DNA from: Dichomitus squalens LYAD-421 SS1
Taxonomy: Eukaryota; Basidiomycota; Agaricomycetes; Polyporales; Polyporaceae
Assembly: GCF_000275845.1 (NCBI RefSeq)
Contig: NW_006766883.1
Span: 1,821,163 to 1,885,162 of the forward strand
Reading direction: 5' to 3'
Length of the DNA stretch: 64,000 nt
Part shown: in pieces, positions 45,712 through 56,497 of the stretch
How positions within the stretch are numbered: position 1 is the stretch's first letter
How the letters are laid out: each line of letters begins with the position of its first letter
Made by a program: the position numbers and the translations under genes
The notes under the pieces: generated by a model
The model's input: only the letters and a program-made list of their open reading frames with translations
What the model was told of the DNA's origin: nothing
The model's database searches: none

Positions 45712-48060
45712 ATGCAACTGTCCGCCCTAGCTTGTTTGCTGTCGCTATACGCTTTGCCCCTGCTTTGCGAGGCTACCACCGTACCACAAAAGAACAGCAA
45801 GGTTCCCCCTGGGTTTGTGACAACCAAGGGGAAAGAGTTCGAACTGGATGGGAAGCCTTTCGTAAGTGTTCTGTTCGATGACCCATGGCATATTGACTGA
45901 AGTCCTGTTAGGCTTTCGTGGGTGCAAACTCTTACGTGCGTCTCCTGTGGTGAATGGCACCCAAGCATGATACTCACATTTATGACACAGTGGCTTCCTC
46001 TTTTGACTAGCCAGTCGGACGTGGATGCTACGCTCGAGTCGATGAAACAGGCTGGCGTCAAGGTACTCCGTACCTGGGTAAGGTCTCCGTGGAGTTCCAT
46101 TTTGCGAGGCGTACTGACTCATTTCAAGGGTTTCAACGCTATCAATGAAACAGAACTGCAGGGTGCACTCGAAACGAACCTGACATACTATCAGGCATGC
46201 ACTCCGATTTCATCTCTGTCTTTCATGCTTCTCATCCTAATTGCAGGTTTGGAACAGCAGCCAGTGGCTCCTCAATGACGGACCCCAGGGATTACAGCGC
46301 CTTGATAACGTCATTGCTTCGGCATCCAAGCATGACATCAAGGTTATCGTCGCATTCACCAACAACTGGTATGTGTAATCCTGTGCTAGTTTCACTTGAA
46401 ATTCATCTGATTGTCCCGGGGTGCAGGGTTGGATATGGCGTACGCCTATACTGATGGAATCGCCGCACTATCGTTGAAATCTCTCATTTAGGGCTCTGAC
46501 CTCTACGTCAACTGGATCGCCGGAGCTGGTCAACCACATGATGTTTTCTTCACGGACTCTCGAATCATCGCCTCCTATCGTCAGTGTCTCGTGGTGTCCA
46601 TTGATTGCAAAGTGGCTGATTGTTCTGCAGAAGCCTACGTGAAGACAATCGTGGAACGCTACAAGAATTCTTCGGCCATATTCGCGTGGGAGCTCATGAA
46701 TGAGGCCCGATGCGTGAGTGATACCCTCCCGGCGGGTCCGGCTTGTGTACCAGGTTCCAACACCCTCAAGACCTGGTATGAAGAGCAATCGAACTTTGTC
46801 CGGAGCTTGTAAGAACAGTTCTCCCGTTCATCAACTATGAAACTCAGAGGCTGATTTGCGATAGGGATGCCAACCACCTGATTACGACTGGCGGAGAAGG
46901 ACAGTTCTTCTGGGAGCATCCTCTCCAATAGTACGCGTGTTCAGTCGATGTCTGAAAAGATGGAACTCAACTGTCTCTCAGTTGGTTCAATCACACATTG
47001 GTCAGCGACTATAACTATAACGGACAAGGTGAGCACTGCCGGATGTGGTGTTTCGGGCGGTACTTCCAGTACTCATTAGAGCTACAGCGGGCGAAGACTT
47101 CGACCATGACACGCTCCTATCGAATATCGATTTTGGAAGCTACGTACGTGGCCACCCAACGTTGGTGAATCTTTAAGATGACACCGTCTCTACAGCATAT
47201 GTATCCCCAATCCTGGTTAGCATTAATGATGAGTCAACGAGATTGCACTGAACAGTTCCATCTCATTGCAATAGGTATCCCGAACTGGTAAGCCTGATCA
47301 GTAGGTTAACGCGGCCCTCTACTGAAGTAATCTGCTGCAGGACCATCCCGGTTCTAACTTCACGATCGAGAGCTGGGGCTTAGACTGGATCGATCAACAC
47401 ATTCATGGTATGATCCAGCATTGCGTCGGACCTCGATTTCCATCTGACCATCCTCGTTCCAGCCGCCAACAAGGCGAACAAGCCCCTTATTTTGGAGGAG
47501 TTTGGCGTAAGCGGACTTCGTGAGCTGAATTTACTCTCCATTCGCGCGGCGTTCCTCACATCTGTTTAGAAAACAAGACCACTATCTACCCCAGTTGGGT
47601 GCAGCGCGCTTTGGACACGAAGCACGCGTAAGCATCTCAGTCCATATCCCGGCGTCGTATTGCGGAGCTAATTGAATCCCTTGTAGAGGGTAGATACGCT
47701 GTTCTCTCTATAGTGATCGCCTACTCATCACAGGACGATTGTCCATCGCAGCATCATGCCATGGCAATGGGGTCAGCTTGGCCTCACCGAAGACGGCGGA
47801 AACCGCCCCATCAAGTATTCTGACGCAATCGTTGACGGAGTACGTGGCTTGCGGGCTTGTCCTTTTGTAGACATCAATCTCACGAGGTTACTCATAATAT
47901 TCCTGGGTCTCGCAGGCTTCCCCAAACGATGGTACGGTCTCGATTTGTATCTCGATTCGCATCGTCCAGCATATCGGTAGATCCATTGATCGCTTTGTCC
48001 GTCCTCTCAGGCAACACTTTCTATCCCAATCAGACTCAAGTCTGGGATATCTTCACGTAA
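45712..48060 (+). CDS. secreted endo-1,4-beta-mannanase, glycoside hydrolase family 5
   Basis: ATG 45712 begins a signal peptide (MQLSALACLLSLYALPLLCE). At least a dozen short exons encode the GH5 barrel: GKEFELDGKPFAFVGANSYW, DVDATLESMKQAGVKVLRTW, FAWELMNEARC with the acid/base glutamate, HLITTGGEG, FGSYHMYPQSWY and PLILEEFGV with the nucleophile glutamate. The C-terminus reads IMPWQWGQLG, then NTFYPNQTQVWDIFT, with the stop at 48058-48060. The pattern fits fungal subfamily 7 mannan hydrolases, which cut the backbone of mannan and galactoglucomannan in wood. No carbohydrate-binding module is present. Several N-x-S/T sites suggest glycosylation. The catalytic residues are intact, so the enzyme looks functional. 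It is very intron-rich. Confidence 0.92.
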
Positions 48061-48234
48061 GTCCGCCATTACCACCGCCACGACCCGTATCTCGATATGC
48101 CAGACCCCCGCGTCTCCGAGATCGATTCGCGAAGTCACAATGCTTATTGATCGACGTTTTAGGAGGGCCGCTAAGATCCAGAACGCCAGATCTGGGTAGA
48201 CGAGATAAGTGGATGGTACAAGTACAAAAGATGA

Positions 48235-48867
48235 CTATGGTACAGGGATGCAGTGAATGCTAAGGAACATATGCAACAGAAAACAAGGGACGTCAAAGAC
48301 CTCCGCTGATGACAAGCTATCCGGTTCCCCTCCCCGCTTGCCTCCCATGCTCGCGACATGGATCCTGCTGGTTTTGTGAACATTCAGTCCCACGTTTCGT
48401 CTGAAAAGATGTAATGTAGCGCGTACAGCTATCCCCTGTGCTGAGGCGCCGTCTTGTGCCCAGCCCTTGTAGGCGACATTGATTCCCTCGGCGAGTTTGA
48501 TATTTTGGTTGCAACCACATCTATATGGTGAATATGGTGCACTGAAAATGTCGGATATCCGGCACTTTGTGTCGTACCAGATTTTCACCCTAGGAGATCA
48601 CTGTGAGATGCCCGCTGGAAAGCGAAGGTCTGAAGAGCATCCTCACGACATCTCCACCTTTCGTATGTGCGCCGAGACATGCCGTTCGACAACATAACGG
48701 TACAGCGTGCCCGACATGACCACTAGTGTGAGGTCCTCTCCGGCCCGCATGTAGATGGTGATCCCCGGCTGTCCCCCATTGTCTCGGAGGACCTGTACCG
48801 TGACGAACGAGGTCGTATCATTATGAAGTGTGAGCGTGAGATCGTGTGTCTCGGTGCTGGCAGGCAT
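48235..48867 (-). CDS. small uncharacterised basidiomycete protein, paralogue of the gene at 55343
   Basis: There are two exons (48867-48647, 48589-48235) encoding 191 residues. The N-terminal half is a beta-rich small domain: HDLTLTLHNDTTSFVTVQVL, GITIYMRAGEDLTLVVMSGT and LYRYVV. The plus-strand gene at 55343-55905 has the same layout: LLDFTNDTHDCATVQLQRD, GAIVLLHPGESVTLVLDAGT and VYKYAL. Later shared features are weaker: Y/R-D..C..S..F, then G-I-x-V followed by W. I know no function for this family. No signal peptide or membrane helix is visible. Copy C has a longer C-terminal tail than its partner. The mannanase lies just downstream on the opposite strand, with its stop 175 bases away (convergent). 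Confidence 0.6.
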
Positions 48868-49576
48868 GAGGGAGATGTCGAGATGTCAATTTTGCTCGCC
48901 CCGTGGAACGCGAGTTGCGAGTTGGTAGGAGAGAGACGTCGACGAAGTGAAGACGCAGGGGCATCAAGCTCTTGAGGCACCAGCCGGTAATTATACCGGC
49001 CCCGGGAGAACTTGCAGCATTCCGTGAGTGTCAAGAATGCGCGACGAGAAAGAACCGCGGGCGTGTTCTTACAAGAAAAGCTCACAATGCAGGCATCGCA
49101 AACGGTGAAGGTCCTATTGTGTTCTGCATCGGGCACTCCCAACGGGCGTTCGAGACACCAGATTGGGCGACGGGCTCACGGGTCGCACCGCGGACAGTCG
49201 TTTCAGCCTCCCGCAATGGGACAACGAAGCAGGTGAGTCCACCTCAGCGCGCATAATGGGGTAGGGAAGGAAGGAGGCAGGATGTCAGGCGAAACAAGGA
49301 TGATGAGCGTGCGACGCCGGGCGGCTACCTTATTGTCTTCGGCTAACTTCTGGGCGGGTCACAAGGAACCCGTGCTATCGCTGTATCAGCGTACATTCGC
49401 ATTCAAGAGGCGTTTATGCGAGAGTATGAATGGGGGTTGTTTGAGATAGGGAGTGGTAGGTTCGACACATCAAGATGACTCGGAGAACGTTCCGTGAAAG
49501 CATAGCAATATCGTGGCGTTTTTGCCACAATAGACTCGTCCAGGGAGGAATCACCGTGGCAGATCGTCCCAAGGCT
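48868..49576. other. intergenic region without a recognisable gene
   Basis: About 700 bases lie between two minus-strand genes. It should hold the promoter of the small gene at 48867 and the 3' end of the exonuclease transcript. I see nothing else in it. Confidence 0.5.
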
Positions 49577-50285
49577 TCACCCATCCCGTCTCATACGCTG
49601 CACAATCCGTAGAATATTCTTGCAGTCGTCGATACCAGAATGATGACGTCCTTCCAGCTCCATCTTGGCGTGTCTCAGCATGCCATCCATGCCCTTCGGA
49701 TACTTCAGACCGTAGTGGTGCTGGAAAGACTTCTTCAGGTTGATCCAGCGGTTATAGGGTGCGGTGAGCGCATTTGTGCTAGGATCCATTCCGGTCTGTG
49801 TCCCGCTTAGACGCAGCTGCTGAGGAAGCATCGTCTTCAAGTCCCAGTCGCCGCATGTGAGATATGCAACGGCCTCGGGTTGTGCCAAAACCTCGCGTGT
49901 CCGTAAAAACTCTTGGTATCGCTCCCATACAGAAGGGAATGGATCCGCTGCGTTCACTGTACTCTAAAGCATTGATCAGCATTTCAGTCTCAGCATCTAC
50001 TTGGAAGAGACAAACCTGGCCAATGCCGGTAAGCTCCGTGCAGAACGGAGTCAAAGTGGGATGTCGCGTAGGCCGGACATATTCGTGGAAGGTAGCATGT
50101 ACCTTATCCTCGTCAACATCATAAAGGAGGGTAGGAAATTCTATGATCTCGGTTTCGTTCCTAGGCACGATATGACCGCTATCATCGCAGGTAGCCTCGA
50201 AGTCCAGGACAAGGAGGTATCGTAGCCGCATAGAGTTAGAAAGACTGGTCGCGACCTTGGTGGACAGCGAGCGGAACAAGGACAT
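49577..50285 (-). CDS. ERI1-like 3'-5' exonuclease (DEDDh)
   Basis: There are two exons (50285-50016, 49963-49577) encoding 218 residues. The exonuclease core shows the DEDDh motifs in order: YLLVLDFEATCDD (Exo I, D-F-E), ETEIIEFPTLLYD, ELTGIGQ, then VAYLTCGDWDLKTMLP (Exo II Asp) and HHSGIDDCKNILRIV (Exo III with the His and Asp). The shape is that of the ERI1/3'hExo family, which trims the 3' ends of histone mRNA, 5.8S rRNA and small RNAs. The usual N-terminal SAP domain is absent. The protein is short and compact, like the exonuclease domain-only members (ERI2/ERI3). The start is the first ATG in frame; a second ATG at MRLRYLL would remove 18 residues. Confidence 0.87.
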
Positions 50286-50590
50286 TGGGTATGTGGCGGA
50301 TGTGGCTCGTCCACAAGTAGACTTGTTTCTGGGGATCCGGTCGGTCGGTCCTACTAGACGTCACCAATAGGCGCCTTTCCACGTCTAAGATCTGATTCCT
50401 TGGCCATGGCATCATACTAGCCCTAGAGGTCTCTCGACAGCTGTGAGATGCAGAATAGTTAGGGAGCACCACATTCATGGTATTCAAAATGGACAAAGTA
50501 TATTATACACCGATGAGTCCGACGGATATAGAACGGAGACAATATGAGACGGCAGGACGCAGACCATGCAAGCCGACAAGATGACGATGT
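50286..50590. other. intergenic region, exonuclease/NPC2
   Basis: This stretch of 305 bases between two minus-strand genes should carry the exonuclease promoter and the NPC2 3' UTR. I see nothing else in it. Confidence 0.45.
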
Positions 50591-51347
50591 TTACCAAGGA
50601 ATGAACGAGCCAGGCCGGACCCTGAAGTCCATGAGGAGATCCATGCAGACAAGATCCTCGTCATCGTCAGTGTAGCCGCGGATGTTCACGGTAAATTGTG
50701 CTAAGCAAGCATATAGATGAGCTTGCGACCTTGCCGCGAGTGTGATACAGACTCACCGGGAGGGATTTCCTTCGGCAAAGAGACGGTCTGAGTGACCTTA
50801 TGAGTACCCTCCTCGACTGGGCACTGGATAGTCGTGTTCGCGTTACGGCTGTAGTAGAGTAGATTTGAATAACTCGGTCTTTGATAAGCGTCATGGAAAC
50901 GTACGCTTCCTCGCAGAGATCGAACTCTTTGTGGAGAATCCGGATGGGTCCAGCCTTAACGGTCACGTCCGCGTAGGCACCGTCCTGAAATGAACAAGGT
51001 TAGAGAAAGTGGGACATGTAGTGGGGTGCAACAATACCTACCTCAACAGGACCGTCGGCCACACCCTCGACTGTAATCGTCAGGTCCTCACCCCGCGCGG
51101 GCGGGTCAGGAGTAATCTGGATGCTCTTGATGTGAATGAGGTGCGAGTCGGTGCCTTGACGGTGACATAGAGACCATAAGACTATGTGAAACACGATGAT
51201 GTTAAGCTACGTACCGCAGTCGTTCCAATCCCACTTCTTGTTCCCGGGAGCGCCTGGAAACAACACCTCCTGTTCATCCTTGACAGGGGAGGATAAAGCG
51301 CCAGCAACTGCAGCAGCAAGCAAGAACAGTATACCAAAGCGAGTCAT
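50591..51347 (-). CDS. NPC2-like ML-domain lipid-transfer protein
   Basis: ATG 51347 begins a signal peptide (MTRFGILFLLAAAVAGALSS). Four more exons encode an ML domain: KKWDWNDCGTDSHLIHIKSI, ITPDPPARGEDLTITVEGVA, GAYADVTVKAGPIRILHKEF, DLCEEA, TTIQCPVEEGTHKVTQTVSL, PKEIPPG and FTVNIRGYTDDDEDLVCMDL. The cysteines in DCG, LCEEA, QCPVEEG and LVCMD fit the ML disulfide set. The stop is at 50591-50593. Fungal NPC2/PG-PI transfer proteins carry sterols or phosphatidylinositol in the secretory pathway or vacuole. The mature protein is about 150 residues, as usual. It is divergent with the membrane protein at 51763. Confidence 0.9.
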
Positions 51348-51762
51348 GATGGTAAGAAGAGGGATAATATCGTCGTCGTCGTCAGCAGCAGAGAAGCAAC
51401 AAGCGATACGCGAGGCCCCAGGTGTCTAAAGAGAGTAATGACGGCGCACGGGGATGTCGTGGGAGCGACCTTCTTTAGTGGTCCAAAGGACGGATGCAAT
51501 GGGCCGCCCCACGCCTGGTCGGGGGATGTTCCGGAGGAGACCGTCGGGGTTGGGCCGGCGAGCGCCTGGAAGTGGCGCACCGGCACTGAGTCTCAGGCTG
51601 CACTGCACCACCAACTGCGCAGTCACCCTCCCTCCACTATTTGTCCTCACTCCGTGGGCCCTGCTGTCTCTCTTTCCTTCCTGCTTTCACGTAGTTCATT
51701 AGCTGTTCTTGCCACGACCTTGACGACTCACTCTCAGTTGCTCTCGACCGAAATCTGACGCC
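51348..51762. promoter_or_regulatory. divergent promoter region NPC2/four-helix membrane protein
   Basis: This stretch of 415 bases separates two divergent start codons. The plus-strand end has a CT-rich run before ATG 51763, common in fungal leaders. No other element was identified. Confidence 0.45.
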
Positions 51763-52997
51763 ATGAAACCGAGAGACTACTGTTGCTGCGCAATACCTGT
51801 CGTCTATGCTGGAATCTACATCGCGCTGCTTGAGCAGTTCGTCCTTGGTGTAACGGCTGGGGTGCTGTCTATCGCTACGACTGATAGTGAGTTGCAGTCG
51901 AATAGCATCCATCGCGCACCGATCGCTCATGCATCTACCCAGTCGTTGGAGCGTCCACCCCCTCATTCGCGAAGTGGTTATTTGCCATAATCTGCTGGAT
52001 CGCCGCTGGCGTTCAGATTTTTGGTTTCGTAGCCGTACGCCAGGTACGTACCTGGGCTTCTCTGGGCTTCGACCATGGAACCTAGTTCATGATTCTTGCG
52101 TAGGAGCGCCCTATCTTCTACCGCCGATATGTCACCCTCCACTGCCTGCTTACAGTCGCCGCATTCGGCGTCGGTGCGGCTTGGGTCATCCTCTCGGCCA
52201 CCCGTCACAAGCAGGCTCAGTCGAAGTGTATCGCCGATTTCTTCGGGAATACTATCTCTGCCAACAACTCCGAGGGCCAGACATTGTGCGACATCTTCCC
52301 GTGGGTTGACGTCGGCATCATGGGCGGGCTGTGGGTCCTGTTCGCGATCGTTCAGGTGATTCCATTCATTGCTCCCGTCATTTCCGTCGATTCAAATTCC
52401 CCGATTAGACATACCTTTACGTCGTCGTATCCTCGTTCGGCAAGGGGCAACGGCGTGATCACACGAGATACTCGTCGCTTCTGAACGAGTCCAGCAAGTC
52501 GATGACTATCCCCTTGACAGATCGTGGTGCGTGGGACCCGCGCACTTCCATGGAAAACCTTGTTCAGCCCAGCGGCCACGCACGCCACGACAGCGACGCC
52601 AGCGTAGCGACCGTGATGGCCGACAAGCCTCAGGGCTACTCCGACTACCCGCCCCACGTCCCGGGGAACGCCTATACCCAGGAGCCCGGCCCCACCCCCC
52701 GCGTATACGACAGCTACTACGATAACTATAATGCCACCGGCGGCGTAGGCTACCCCGAGCGTAGCCAGGCCCATCCTGGTGAGTTGTAGATAGGAGCTCG
52801 CGCCATTCCCACCCTTCTCGCGACTGTCCCCCGGGCAGACGTAGATGGTCTGTCCCTACCACCTCGTATTTGAGCCGGCGCTAACCACTGTTGTTGTCGA
52901 TGTAGCGGAAGGGTCGTTCAGGCGCAAGACTCCCAGAGCGCAGAAAGCATCGGAAGACTTCAATGTTTATAACAACGCATATGGCAGTCGATACTAG
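51763..52997 (+). CDS. four-helix membrane protein, uncharacterised basidiomycete family
   Basis: This is a multi-exon gene from ATG 51763 (MKPRDYCCCAIPVVYAGIY) to a stop at 52995-52997. Four hydrophobic helices are visible: AIPVVYAGIYIALLEQFVLG, FAKWLFAIICWIAAGVQIFG, VTLHCLLTVAAFGVGAAWVI and VDVGIMGGLWVLFAIVQ. The loop after the third helix has Cys in SKCIADFFGN and TLCDIFPW, perhaps a disulfide pair. A hydrophilic tail (TDRGAWDPRTS, then RVYDSYYDNYN) follows and ends KASEDFNVYNNAYGSRY. The CCC near the start may be palmitoylated. I know no function. The tetraspan topology and Cys-containing loop resemble tetraspanin-like proteins but lack their CCG motif. The gene is divergent with NPC2. 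Confidence 0.75.
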
Positions 52998-53185
52998 CGT
53001 ACTCGTTACGATACATAGTCAGTGTGGCGCGGTCGGACATGGACATCTTGGACTATTCACCGTTGTGTAATTGACATTTGCTTTCGAGCAATTTGCATCC
53101 GATATTTTCAAAATGGACTAGCCTGCAGCATTGTGAAAGAGCGTTGACGCTTGATTGCTATACAGTACATCTGTCCACTGCACTG

Positions 53186-54535
53186 CTACATGTTCTCAAT
53201 CATACGGTCCTCCCACGGACCAAGCTGCAAGTTGATCATTCTGTCCTTTGCAATGCGAGCCCACCGCTGTTCTCGGGCTCCTTCCGCCATGATCTGGGCC
53301 CTGAAGCATATGCAGACATGTTGGAGCGGCATGTCCCGGAGTAGCACTACGCTCTCTATGGAGTCGCAAAGGGCCCGCTCTTCGTCTTTCAAGGCTACCG
53401 CGTACCAGGCATTGATCACCTGAAGCTTGAACGTAGCCAGGCACGGCGGCAGAGCATTGACGAAGTTGCTGCGCAACTCGTCCACGGTGACCAGATGCAA
53501 CGCAAAATATTCCAACGCGGGTAGATTCTCCAGGCACTGGGTGATCACCGTGCTCGAGAGACGGCTGCATCCCAGGAGGACCAGCTTCCGGAGTCTGGGC
53601 CCGTACGAGGCCGCCAGGGACTCGAGATGGTGGTTACGGATCTCGAAGCCGAGCCGGTGCCCGAGCGCGTACGTGAACGACTCGAGGTGCGCGTCCGGGA
53701 AGCACCGGTCCACGGTGTGCCTGTCGAAGTAGCTGCCCGTGACGCCGTGCAGGGTGACGTGCCGCAGGCAGGGCATCCGCACCGCGTCGTGGGCCTCCGG
53801 CCGGGCCACGATCTCCCCGGAGAAGCGAAGGGCGACGGCGCTGTCCGGGAGGACCGCGTCGAAGATGTCGACGCGCGTGTCGGGGTTCAGGTAGAGCTCG
53901 TACGCCGCGAGCCGGGCGGGGCGCGTCGGGAACATGGCGCGCTCGAAGCTCAGTCCGAGCCGGCGGGATCCTGCGGGGAGAGGGGCGGGGTGTGTTTTTG
54001 TTTGCTTACCGGTCGTGCGTGGAGCGGACGCGCGCACTCACTGTGCAGGCTCATCGTGTTCTGGAGGTTGAGGGGGAGGCCCTGGCGGCAGGGAAACACG
54101 CGCAATCGGCGCAGGGATGTCATGCGGCCGAGCGCGATGTGGAGGCTCGAGAGAGGCGTATCGGGCGCTGCGTCTGCCTGCGGGGAGTGGCCGATCAGGA
54201 ACGTGGCCTTACACAATCGTACACTCTAATCTCACCTGATCCTGCTTCGGAGAGTGGAAGACACGCCCGTCATTGGCGACGTCTGCCCACTCTATGCGCG
54301 ATAGGAGGGAAGGCGCGGCGTAGAGCACGAAGGCGTGTATCTGGTGCTCGTGCAGAAGGGAGACGTAACGGCGGAAGGTGGTGCCCGCCTCTTCTGCGAT
54401 TTGGCGGCAGGTGTGAAGGAGCCGAAAGTGGGCGTTGGACGGCTGCAGTTTCTTGCGAACGTGCTGATGGTCAGCCAGGACATGGTCGTAAATGTGGAGT
54501 CTGAGCTCTGTGGGTAGCTGGAGGAAGGAGGCCAT
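53186..54535 (-). CDS. F-box/LRR-like protein
   Basis: There are three exons (54535-54236, 54177-54042, 53970-53186) encoding 406 residues. It opens MASFLQLPTELRLHIYDHVL, an F-box-like helix with LRLIY-type spacing, then RLLHTCRQIAEEAGTTF. The middle has ALGRMTSLRRLRVFPCR, and later leucine-rich units such as PCLRHVTLHGVTG, PRLRKLVLLGCSRLSS and LENLPALEYFALHL look like degenerate LRRs. The domain order fits the large F-box families of basidiomycetes, which act as SCF substrate adaptors. The substrate is unknown. Introns are short and phases match. The gene is divergent with the small gene at 55343. Confidence 0.72.
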
Positions 54536-55342
54536 AGAGAGGGAAGGGACGAGAGCGTGGGCTCACAAACCACCTATGAACGGATGCGAATAGCAGGGGA
54601 GGGGAGCCGGCGGAAGGGGGATAAGATCGGGCCATCGATCATGTGGTGCAAGTAAGAAACCATATATAGCAGGGTGGCGGCTGAGAGCGGGGACGAGAAG
54701 AGGCGCCTGTGTGACGCCGGGCGTGGCGGCTGCTCTCCGTCTGCCAGGCCGTTCATGCATGGGCTCAGGCTGCTGCTGCTGCTGCTGCTGCTGCCGCTCC
54801 AAGCCCTCCAGATCCCCTTCCCGGCCTGCCCTCCCTCCCCGGTGCCCGAGGCCCGCGGGGCGTCTCGCGCATCCCGCCTGCCGCCTGTCACCAAACACAA
54901 TAAGAGCTGCACAACGTGGCAACGTCCCCGGGCGTCCAGCTCCTCAGTGCGCTTCAGCACGCCCAGCCCAACCTTCGCAGCCTGCTTCCCCACCGGGCTC
55001 GGAAGGCTGTCACAGCACCCGCACCCAGGCCTCGCTCTCTTGGCCGTGCCACCCAGCGAACCGCCACGACCGCGAACACTGCTCTCTCGACACAGGCCCG
55101 TTCGGTCTCTCGACTGCCGTAAGTTGCGACACCGCGCAACGGCCCCCGGAAGCTTGAACGAGTTGCCAACCCGAGCGATATTACCCTGTGCCTCTCTGGC
55201 GTTACCCTCCCCTTCCTTCTCGCGCACTCTCTTTACATCTTATTGCCTCCGCTTCTCCTCCCCACAACTCCTTCCTATCGCCTGCTAGCCGTCCCCTGGC
55301 CCTCCGCGAACCCGCCTGCTCTCATACGCACACCCATCGACC
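54536..55342. other. divergent intergenic region with a CTG microsatellite
   Basis: About 800 bases lie between two divergent start codons. Open frames on both strands reach 148-217 codons but are Pro/Arg/Ser-rich and lack domains, as expected for a GC-rich leader. The right half is pyrimidine-rich. Confidence 0.5.
54770..54794 (+). repeat. (CTG)8 microsatellite
   Basis: Eight uninterrupted CTG units, followed by C, occur in the divergent region upstream of two genes. Confidence 0.9.
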
Positions 55343-55905
55343 ATGCCGGGGACAACGCAGTACGAGGTCCTCCTCGACTTCACCAATGACACGCACGACT
55401 GCGCGACGGTCCAGCTCCAGCGGGACTACGGCCGGAATACCGGCGCCATCGTCCTGCTGCATCCAGGCGAGAGCGTCACACTTGTACTCGATGCCGGTGA
55501 GTGTGAGCCCACTCGCCCCAGAAAGCGCATGACGCAAGCCAGCGCGATCGACGACGACGACGGGAGAGCTGACACCGACCGCTGCACTCGCACAGGCACG
55601 GTGTACAAGTACGCGCTCAAGACGCGGACAAGAGTCGCCAACGTAACGTGAGTGCCCGCACGCCTGTTGCGGAGACACACGCGCTAATCGCGACTTCACC
55701 TCCGCCTGCTGTGTCCCCTCCGACCTCCTCTAGCGCACGGGCATGGCGGGACGTCAGCTGTCCGGTCTCCCACCTCTTCCCGGCCGCTCCCGCGCACCCC
55801 GCGCCCGTCTCCCAGACGTCGCCCGAACCGTTGCGGCCAGTGCAGGGCATCACGGTCGACCAGCTCTGGCGGGACATGCGGTTCTGCATATGGAACGATG
55901 CATAG
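55343..55905 (+). CDS. small uncharacterised basidiomycete protein, paralogue of the gene at 48235
   Basis: There are three exons (55343-55496, 55596-55647, 55734-55905) encoding 125 residues. The N-terminus MPGTTQYEVLLDFTNDTHDC and GAIVLLHPGESVTLVLDAGT line up with HDLTLTLHNDTTSF and GITIYMRAGEDLTLVVMSGT of the gene at 48235-48867. Downstream it carries ARAWRDVSCPVSHLF, then GITVDQLWRDMRFCIW just before the stop. No signal peptide or membrane helix is visible. The short beta-rich body suggests a compact cytosolic domain. I do not recognise a named family. The minus-strand relative lacks the intron at DAG-GTV, so the two copies differ in gene structure. Confidence 0.65.
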
Positions 55906-56464
55906 CAGCGGTTGTCGAGGTGAGTGTGTGTTTGTGCGTAGCAGGAGTGGAATGGAATGGAGACGTCGTGCTCTGACTTTTGACGCGGACGCTCATTGTC
56001 TCTGCTAACAGCCGCGATTCGGATTTTGTCACGAGACGACGGGTGCCTGTCGAGTGCCATCCCCTGTGGCTCTCCCCCCCCCCTCGCACGACCTAGTATG
56101 CCCAGTGCCCAGCGCCAGTCCATGCCCAGCGATATGCCAACGCGTGCGCGTCGGACTATCCTGTGAGGCGACGGTGAAGCAGGCGCCGCGATCGCGAGCG
56201 ATCGCACAACGGACCGAGACTCCTCGAACGATGTATTAGATTATCACTACCTACTGTCTTCATAGGTTACAAGTTGTAATTGTCGCCGCACTGGCCGTCC
56301 CACCACGCCGCTGCCGCGCGCAGGTTATTGTACACGCGAGATTAGATACCGCACAGCGCGAGATCGCGCTGCGTAATTGATTGTCGGCGAGGAATCGTCG
56401 TTATTGCAACGTTTGTTCCGCACGTTTCGTGCGTTGCGCGTGCGAGAGAGCTGTGAAGCCCATC

Positions 56465-56497
56465 GGGGATGGGGATGGGGATGGGGATGGGGCTGGG
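56465..56497 (+). repeat. (GGGGAT)n repeat, potential G-quadruplex
   Basis: Five runs of GGGG spaced by AT or CT are followed by a GGG run. This satisfies the usual G-quadruplex pattern with two-base loops on the plus strand. It lies in an intergenic stretch. Confidence 0.75.

Noticed and set aside
54574..55288. Long frames on both strands around the CTG repeat
   Set aside because: Composition follows GC bias and the microsatellite; no domain. The real genes start at 54535 and 55343.
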